Assembly (NCBI GenBank): GCA_036435485.1 | Contig: CM071598.1 | Span: 121,274,148 to 121,338,147 of the forward strand | DNA length: 64,000 nucleotides | Direction: 5' to 3' | Origin: Saposhnikovia divaricata | Taxonomy: Eukaryota; Streptophyta; Magnoliopsida; Apiales; Apiaceae | In this document: positions 58,492 to 64,000 of the stretch, in pieces | Layout of the letters: each line of letters starts with the position of its first letter | Position numbering within the stretch: the first letter of the stretch is position 1 | Made by a program: the position numbers and the translations under genes | Notes under the pieces: generated by a model | Told to the model about the DNA's origin: nothing | Database searches by the model: none | Seen by the model: the letters and a program-made list of their open reading frames with translations, nothing else

Positions 58492-60042
58492 ATGGCACAC
58501 ATTTATGAAGATGGAGAATCATCAAACATGCCACCACTTCTCGTTGGTACAGAAAATTATGATTTATGGAGACTAAGGATGAAGATGATTCTGATCAGAA
58601 ATCCACTTGAATGGTTGGTTGTTCAAGATGGTCCATTTACCTTTTTGGATGAAAACGGCAAGCCAAAAGATGTTGATGATCTTACCGGGGAAGAATTGAT
58701 AAAAGCAAGCTATAATGGAAATGCCAAGTATACACTAATTTGTGGTCTTTCATATTCAGATTATGACAAGGTCTCTACGTGCATCACAGCAAAGGAAATA
58801 TGGGATACCTTATAAATGCATTATCAAGCTACAATATGTGTCAATCCAAAACAGCAAGCTGATTGTCACAAACAGCAAGCTGCCTCAAGTGACACAAATA
58901 AATCTAAGGCACTCCTTACAAGGAATGATGATGAGGAATCAGCTTCTAATGATGACTCAAGTGATGACATGGTCGACCTAGCTTTTGTTGGTATTGATGA
59001 TGAAGGATCCATAAGAGAAGAAAATGTGGATAGTGATTATTCAAATTCGGATGATGCAAGTGAGGTAAACTCAATTAACTCTGATTTACCTTCTACTTCT
59101 ACCATGCTAGATGAACTAACCATGCATATGCCAAGTAATGTATCTATCATTGAGTTCATGGAATTGAAAAATAAAAATAATGAGCTTGAAAAGAAGAATA
59201 CTCATTTGAAGAAAATCATTTCTGATTTAATGGTTGAAAAAGCTCCTGAAATCAATCATGATGATCTTATTGCTGATTTAAAGGAGAAACTCATTCAATT
59301 CGAGGGAGTTAATAAATTAATTATACAAAGGAATGAGGTTCTTATGAAAGAACTCAGGGATTTGAGGTCAAAGATTAAAGCTAGAGATGAGTGTATAGAA
59401 TCATACAAGATTAAGGAATCTAGCCAAGCCGAGTCTTCAAAATCTGCGGAGAAGAGAAAACAGCAAGCTGAATGTGCAGACAAACAGCATGCCATTCTTA
59501 TCAAACAGCAAGCTAAACTGATCTCTCTCCTGGAAAAAGAGGTCAAGGATCTCGAGAAAGAGATGGAAACGTTTGTTCAAGGAGAAGACAGCTTAAAGAC
59601 AATGATGAAGAAGGCAAATGTTCCATTGGTAAGAGAAGGAGTTGGCATGAACCTCAACAAGAAGCATGGTGCACTCAAATACGATGGAAGAAATGGCATA
59701 CCATACAACTATGCTATGCCTTGGAAAACATGCAACAAATGTGGTGGAAAAGGCCATCTGGAAAGTCAGTGTGTGGTTCAAATCAATCATAAAAGGAAAA
59801 CAGCATACCAGAATGGACCAGTCAGACTACAAACAGCTTACCAGAATGCTCCTGACAGAGTACAAACAGCATACCAGACTGCTTCTGACAGAAGACAAAC
59901 AGCTTACCAACATAGCAGCAGAAAGCAAAATAAGTCACCGAAAGTGGTCCAAATGTGGATCAAGAAAACTGATTTAAATGTTTTATATACTATTGCTACT
60001 AACCAATTTGGACCCAAACCTATATGGGTGCCAAAACATTGA
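58492..60042 (+). pseudogene. gag: Element J gag, with one stop and a shortened core
   Basis: The ATG at 58492 opens a copia gag N-terminus (LLVGTENYDLWRLRMKMILI, then TAKEIWDTL), ended by TAA at 58813-58815. The same frame resumes at once and is open for 408 codons to 60042. The usual UBN2 gag core after KEIWDTL runs for about another 100 residues before the acidic linker; here that part is replaced by about 20 residues containing two KQQA units, so I infer a deletion. A long heptad-like coiled coil (59160-59570), a zinc knuckle CNKCGGKGHLESQC (about 59731-59772) and four QTAYQ-type repeats (59797-59910) follow. The end, GPKPIWVPKH, is the common pre-protease sequence. Pol starts 41 bases later in another frame. 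Confidence 0.8.
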
Positions 60043-60083
60043 GTTGGTGTTTGTTTGTCTTGTAGATATGCCTTGCCGCTAAA

Positions 60084-63000
60084 ATGAAGTCAAAACAATG
60101 GATTTTGGATAGCGGATGCACTAGACATATGTGTGGAGACAAATCTCAGTTCATAAGTCTCAAAATGAAGAAGGGTGGAAGAGTTACAATTGGTAATAGT
60201 AAGACTCTTCGTATCCTTGGTATTGGTTCTATTGGTAATAGTAATATATCGATCGATAAAGTTCAATATGTCAAAGGTCTTTCATATAATTTACTTAGTG
60301 TCACTCAATTATTTGATGATGGACATTTTGTTCAGTTTGGCATAGATAAAACTATTATTACTATTGGTGCTAACAAAATCCCACTAGTTGCTAGAAGGGA
60401 AGGAAATATATATGTATTAGACTTCGAAATGCAGGAAACATCATGTTGTTTGGCTGCAATCGACAATGATCCATATATATGGCATAGGAGGTTGGGACAT
60501 GCACACATGGACTTGATCAATAAACTTTCAAGTAAGAATCTAGTCAGAGGACTACCAAAACTGAAATATACCAAGACTGAAGTGTGTTCAGCATGCCAAT
60601 TGGGCAAACAAATTCGAAGTACACACAAAGCAAAGAAAATGGTATCTACTTCTAAACCTTTAGAGCTTCTGCACTTGGACTTATTTGGTCCAGAATCTTA
60701 TAAGAGTATTGGAGGTAAACAATATGGTTTTGTTATTGTAGATGATTATTCTAGATTTACTTGGGTATTGTTCCTTAGTACTAAAGATTGTGCTTTTGAT
60801 GAATTTGAGAAACTGATTAAACTACTTGAGAACAAGCATGATGCAAGACTTGTAGGTATTCGAAGTGATAGAGGAGGTGAATTTGTCAATGACAAATTTA
60901 TCACATATTGTGAACAAAAGGGAATCTCTCATGAATTTTCTGCTCCAAGGACTCCTCAACAAAATGGAGTGGTGGAAAGAAAGAATAGGTCACTCCAAGA
61001 AACAGCAAGGACTCTACTACAAGAAAGCAAGCTACCTAGAAGTTTTTGGGCCGAAGCTGTAAATACAGCATGCTATTTGTTGAATCGAATCATAATCAGG
61101 CCATTATTGAACAAAACTCCCTATCAACTGTTGAGAAACAAGAAGCCAAATATCAGTTACTTCAAGATTTTTGGCTCTAAGTGTTTTGTGCTCAAGACAA
61201 TTGGTAAAGATGGTAAATTCGATGCAAAATCCTACGAAGCTATATTTCTTGGTTATTCTTTAACAAGTAGGGCTTATAGAGTCTATAATATAAATAAACA
61301 TATTGTTGAAGAATCTATTGATGTTACATTTCAAGAACCTAACAATGATCTACCAAGAGATGAGGAAGAATTTGCAGGTGAAAGAGAAAGTATGCAACCT
61401 CAAATTTCTGACAAACAGCAAGCTGGAAGTTCAAATCAGCAAGCTGGAAGCTCAAATCAGCAAGATGGAGGTTCAAAACAGCAAGCTGAAAGTTCAAATC
61501 AGCAAGCTAAAGTTGAGACTAAAATTGACAGTCAGCAAGCCAAGGAGGATGCAGATACTGACAATCAGCAAGTTGGAGGTTCAAATCAGCAAGCTGGAAG
61601 TGAAAGTCAGCAAGCTGGAAGTGAAAGTCAGCAAGCTGGAAGTGAAAATCAGCAAGATGGAAGAACAAATCAGCAAGCTGGAAGTTCTAAACAGCAAACT
61701 AAAGATATGGATGACACTGAAAATCATCAAACCAAGAAGGATGCAGATATTGACAAACAGCAAGCTGGAAGATCAAAACAGCAAGCTGGAATGGAAGATA
61801 CAATCTCCAAAATAGCAAAAATGACTCTGGAAGGTCCTAGAGGTTCAAGGGCTACTGAGAAACAACCTATCTATGATGGAGAATATCAGTTACCACCAGC
61901 AAAGATAAGGAAGACAACTCATGAAGAAATAGCTCAACATTCTTTACCAAAGGCAACAAGAACGGTTAAAAATCATCCACCTGAGTTAGTTATTGGTGAT
62001 ATTACTGATGGAATTACAACAAGAAGAGGAAAGGCAAATTATTGTGCTCATGCAGCCTTTCTAGCTCAAGAAGAACCCAAAAATATCAATGAAGCATTAG
62101 AAGATGATAATTGGATCATGGCTATGCAAGAGGAATTAAATCAATTTGAAAGATGTGATGTTTGGGAACTTGTCAAGCCTCCAGAAGATGCTTCAATTAT
62201 AGGAACAAAATGGGTGTTCAAAAACAAAGTTGATGAATTTGGCACCGTTACTCGAAATAAAGCAAGACTTGTAGCTCAAGGCTACAACCAACAAGAAGGC
62301 ATTGATTTTGATCAAACCTATGCTCCTGTTGCTCGTTTGGAATCAATAAGGATGCTTCTGGCGTATGCATGTTTCAAGAAAATCAAGCTATATCAAATGG
62401 ATGTAAAGAGTGCATTCCTAAATGGTGTGCTAGAAGAGGAAGTCTTTGTTAAACAACCTCCCGGATTCGAAAATGAACAATATCCAAACTATGCTTTCAA
62501 GCTAAAGAAGGCTCTTTATGGTTTAAAGCAAGCCCCTAGAGCTTGGTACAAAAGGCTTAGTAAGTATCTAATCCAAAATGGATTCATTCGAGGTAAAATT
62601 GATCCCACATTATTTATTATGCAAAATGGTAAAGATATTTTGATTGTACAAATATATGTGGATGATATTATTTTTGGTGCTACTAATGAATCTATGTGTA
62701 AGTGGTTTTCCAAGTGTATGCATAGTGAGTTCGAAATGAGCATGATGGGCGAACTCAATTACTTCTTGGGTCTTCAAATCAAGCAATCCAAAGATGGAAT
62801 TTTTGTGCACCAATCCAAATATACACAAAGTCTATTGAAGAGATTCGGTTTTGAAGATGTAAAACCAAAATCAACTCCCATGGTGCAAAACAGCAAGCTG
62901 ATTGTAGATGAAAATGGTAAGACTGTTGATATTAAAAGATATCGAGGTATGATTGGAAGCCTACTGTATTTAACTGCTTCTAGACCTGACATAATGTATA

Positions 63001-63596
63001 GTGTATGTGTTTGTGCAAGGTTTCAATCAAACCCCAAAGAATCTCACTTAAATGCCATTAAAAGAATATTTCGATATTTAAGTGGTACCATTTCTCTTGG
63101 TTTGTTTTATCCTATCACAAATACTTTTGATCTTGTTGGGTATAGTGATGCAGATTATGCAGGTTGCTTAATTGATAGAAAAAGTACTAGTGGTGTTTGT
63201 ACATTCCTTGGACAAAGCCTAGTTTCTTGGCAATGCAAGAAACAAACCTCGGTTGCTTTATCCACTGCAGAAGGGGAGTATCTAGCAGCTGGGAGCTGTT
63301 GTTCTCAACTTCTATGGATGATTCAAACACTAAGGGACTTTGATATCAAGTGTGAAAAGGTTCCAATAAACTGTGACAACACTAGCACCATAAGCATTTC
63401 TAAGAATCCGGTGAATCACTCAAGAACGAAGCATATTGATGTTCGACACCATTTCTTGAGAGATAATGTTGCTAAAGGCAAGATAGAGTTGGTCTTTGTT
63501 CCAACAGAATTTCAACTTGCTGATATTTTCACAAAGCCTCTTGCTGAAGAAAGATTTTCAGTCATTCGAATGCAACTTGGTATGTGCTCTATCTAA
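60084..63596 (+). CDS. pol: Element J pol: protease, integrase, RT, RNase H (1170 aa, intact)
   Basis: An uninterrupted ORF. Protease active site ILDSGCTRHMCG at residues 7-18; LLSVTQLFDDG near 75. Pre-integrase finger about 130-175 (WHRRLGHAH, CSACQLGKQ). Integrase core LHLDLFGP (Asp), GIRSDRGGEF (Asp), QQNGVVERKNR (Glu), then FGSKCFVLKT. A low-complexity linker with KQQA/NQQAG repeats spans residues about 443-570. RT begins near 690: KWVFKNKVDEFG, YQMDVKSAFLNG, IYVDDIIFGATN (YVDD box near 860). RNase H near 1010-1150: YSDADYAGCLIDRKSTSG, STAEGEYLAAGS, CDNTSTISISKNP. C-terminus QLADIFTKPLAEERF. All catalytic residues I can check are present. The ATG at 60084 is the first in frame; a TAG lies upstream in frame, so pol is not fused to gag and needs frameshifting, splicing or re-initiation. 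Confidence 0.95.
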   Translation: MKSKQWILDSGCTRHMCGDKSQFISLKMKKGGRVTIGNSKTLRILGIGSIGNSNISIDKVQYVKGLSYNLLSVTQLFDDGHFVQFGIDKTIITIGANKIPLVARREGNIYVLDFEMQETSCCLAAIDNDPYIWHRRLGHAHMDLINKLSSKNLVRGLPKLKYTKTEVCSACQLGKQIRSTHKAKKMVSTSKPLELLHLDLFGPESYKSIGGKQYGFVIVDDYSRFTWVLFLSTKDCAFDEFEKLIKLLENKHDARLVGIRSDRGGEFVNDKFITYCEQKGISHEFSAPRTPQQNGVVERKNRSLQETARTLLQESKLPRSFWAEAVNTACYLLNRIIIRPLLNKTPYQLLRNKKPNISYFKIFGSKCFVLKTIGKDGKFDAKSYEAIFLGYSLTSRAYRVYNINKHIVEESIDVTFQEPNNDLPRDEEEFAGERESMQPQISDKQQAGSSNQQAGSSNQQDGGSKQQAESSNQQAKVETKIDSQQAKEDADTDNQQVGGSNQQAGSESQQAGSESQQAGSENQQDGRTNQQAGSSKQQTKDMDDTENHQTKKDADIDKQQAGRSKQQAGMEDTISKIAKMTLEGPRGSRATEKQPIYDGEYQLPPAKIRKTTHEEIAQHSLPKATRTVKNHPPELVIGDITDGITTRRGKANYCAHAAFLAQEEPKNINEALEDDNWIMAMQEELNQFERCDVWELVKPPEDASIIGTKWVFKNKVDEFGTVTRNKARLVAQGYNQQEGIDFDQTYAPVARLESIRMLLAYACFKKIKLYQMDVKSAFLNGVLEEEVFVKQPPGFENEQYPNYAFKLKKALYGLKQAPRAWYKRLSKYLIQNGFIRGKIDPTLFIMQNGKDILIVQIYVDDIIFGATNESMCKWFSKCMHSEFEMSMMGELNYFLGLQIKQSKDGIFVHQSKYTQSLLKRFGFEDVKPKSTPMVQNSKLIVDENGKTVDIKRYRGMIGSLLYLTASRPDIMYSVCVCARFQSNPKESHLNAIKRIFRYLSGTISLGLFYPITNTFDLVGYSDADYAGCLIDRKSTSGVCTFLGQSLVSWQCKKQTSVALSTAEGEYLAAGSCCSQLLWMIQTLRDFDIKCEKVPINCDNTSTISISKNPVNHSRTKHIDVRHHFLRDNVAKGKIELVFVPTEFQLADIFTKPLAEERFSVIRMQLGMCSI
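61411..61795 (+). repeat. QQA-coding repeat array in pol linker of element J
   Basis: About 17 units of 15-36 bp built on CA(A/G)CAGCAAGCTGGAAG, coding (K/N/S)QQAG-type peptides. It lies between integrase and RT. Confidence 0.93.
62888..62905 (+). repeat. J motif inside RT-RNase H connection, different register
   Basis: AAACAGCAAGCTGATTGT, identical to 57373-57390 in the LTR and 58849-58866 in gag. Here it codes NSKLIV, whereas in gag it codes KQQADC. Confidence 0.95.
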
Positions 63597-63825
63597 AACA
63601 GCATGCTGAATGCATTATATTCGCATATCATTTATCTTAAGTGTTTCAATTTTTGATGGATTAAGGGGGAGAACTTTAGGAGAATACTTAATGAAAATGT
63701 ATTATTGGATGTTTCTATTTGATCTTGTTAGATTATTGTTTTATATCTAATTTTGAGATGCAGGGATTTAGGGGGAGTTATTCTAATTCTCCTAAATTAG
63801 TTGTAATCATCAAAAAGGGGGAGAT
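63597..63825 (+). promoter_or_regulatory. Element J 3' untranslated region with three purine tracts
   Basis: Begins with a motif copy (AAAACAGCATGCTGAATGC at 63596-63614). Purine tracts TTAAGGGGGAGAA (about 63661), TTTAGGGGGAGTT (about 63768) and AAAAAGGGGGAGAT (63812-63825); only the last abuts the 3' LTR. Confidence 0.85.
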
Positions 63826-64000
63826 TGATACTCCTAAGTTTTGATGATCACAAACAGTAAGCCATTTGGCTTATTAGTAGATATAAAACAGCATGCTAGT
63901 TGTGTAAAGTTTTGATGATCACAAACAGCAAGCTGATAGCTTGTAGTTTGATATAAAACATCATGTATTTCTGTATTGTACTAACTTGGTTTTGCAGGGT
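63826..64000 (+). repeat. Element J 3' LTR, first 175 bp
   Basis: Identical base for base with 56839-57013; cut by the window end. Confidence 0.95.

Larger units (their letters stand above)
56839..64000 (+). mobile_element. Element J: young Ty1/copia retrotransposon (right end outside window)
   Basis: 5' LTR 56839-58435, initiator-Met primer site, gag, a separate 1170-codon pol, three purine tracts and the first 175 bp of the 3' LTR. Those 175 bp equal the start of the 5' LTR without a difference, so insertion is recent. Left flank GTCCT (56834-56838). The order protease-integrase-RT-RNase H marks copia; the lineage within copia (SIRE-like or Tork-like) is not certain. The element is filled with copies of ACAAACAGCAAGC(T/C)-type sequence in coding and non-coding parts. 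Confidence 0.95.

Noticed and set aside
61581..61763. Hydrophobic repeat ORF on the minus strand
   Set aside because: Antisense shadow of the QQA-coding repeats of element J.
56839..64000. CRISPR-like spaced repeats
   Set aside because: Copies are irregularly spaced, degenerate, lie inside coding sequence and in a plant retrotransposon.

Overview
The window is plant nuclear DNA, almost certainly from a flowering plant (probably a eudicot) with a large, repeat-rich genome. The evidence is the set of elements: Ty3/gypsy chromoviruses with initiator-Met primer sites, Ty1/copia elements (one SIRE-like), an Athila-like element, CACTA DNA transposons, a Mutator-like remnant and a hAT-type MITE. 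Several elements carry exon-sized pieces of plant genes bounded by GT/AG splice signals. The species cannot be named. I see no intact host gene, no tRNA or rRNA gene and no CRISPR array; nearly all 64 kb can be assigned to transposons nested inside transposons.

Left stack (1-41664). Element A is a plus-strand chromovirus: 5' LTR tail 1-1876, primer site 1881, an extra acidic ORF, gag, protease, RT-RNase H, integrase, chromodomain, then a 3' LTR ending at 40218. Its integrase is split by element B (6977-21644, minus strand), a decayed chromovirus with 4.4-4.5 kb LTRs and an AAACA target duplication. Its 3' LTR is split by element C (23326-38244, duplication ATGCA), a SIRE-like copia with an extra 3' ORF. 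C is itself split by element D (26862-31065, duplication AAA), a CACTA transposon holding an eIF4A-like exon. A sits inside element E, a CACTA whose right end is at 41664 and which carries exon fragments resembling aminopeptidase M1 and a KH-domain protein.

Middle (41665-50924). A minus-strand Mutator-like transposase exon (PB1-like region) lies between E and element F (42073-46902), a second CACTA of the same terminal family with a multi-exon ULP1-protease-like gene and no recognisable transposase. Element G (from 47667) has CACTA-like left-end features, a 175-bp tandem array, a 220-bp-arm inverted repeat and an XPB/ERCC3-like exon.

Right stack (50925-64000). Element H is an Athila-like deletion derivative without pol; a hAT-type MITE (I) sits in its 5' LTR. 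Its 3' LTR is interrupted just downstream of the TATA box by element J, a very young copia element. J's two LTRs are identical over all 175 comparable bases and its 1170-codon pol is open, but its gag has a stop and looks shortened. J carries a short motif built on ACAAACAGCAAGCTG, dispersed through LTR, gag, pol linker, RNase H-proximal sequence and 3' UTR and read in three registers. This is the most unusual signal in the window.
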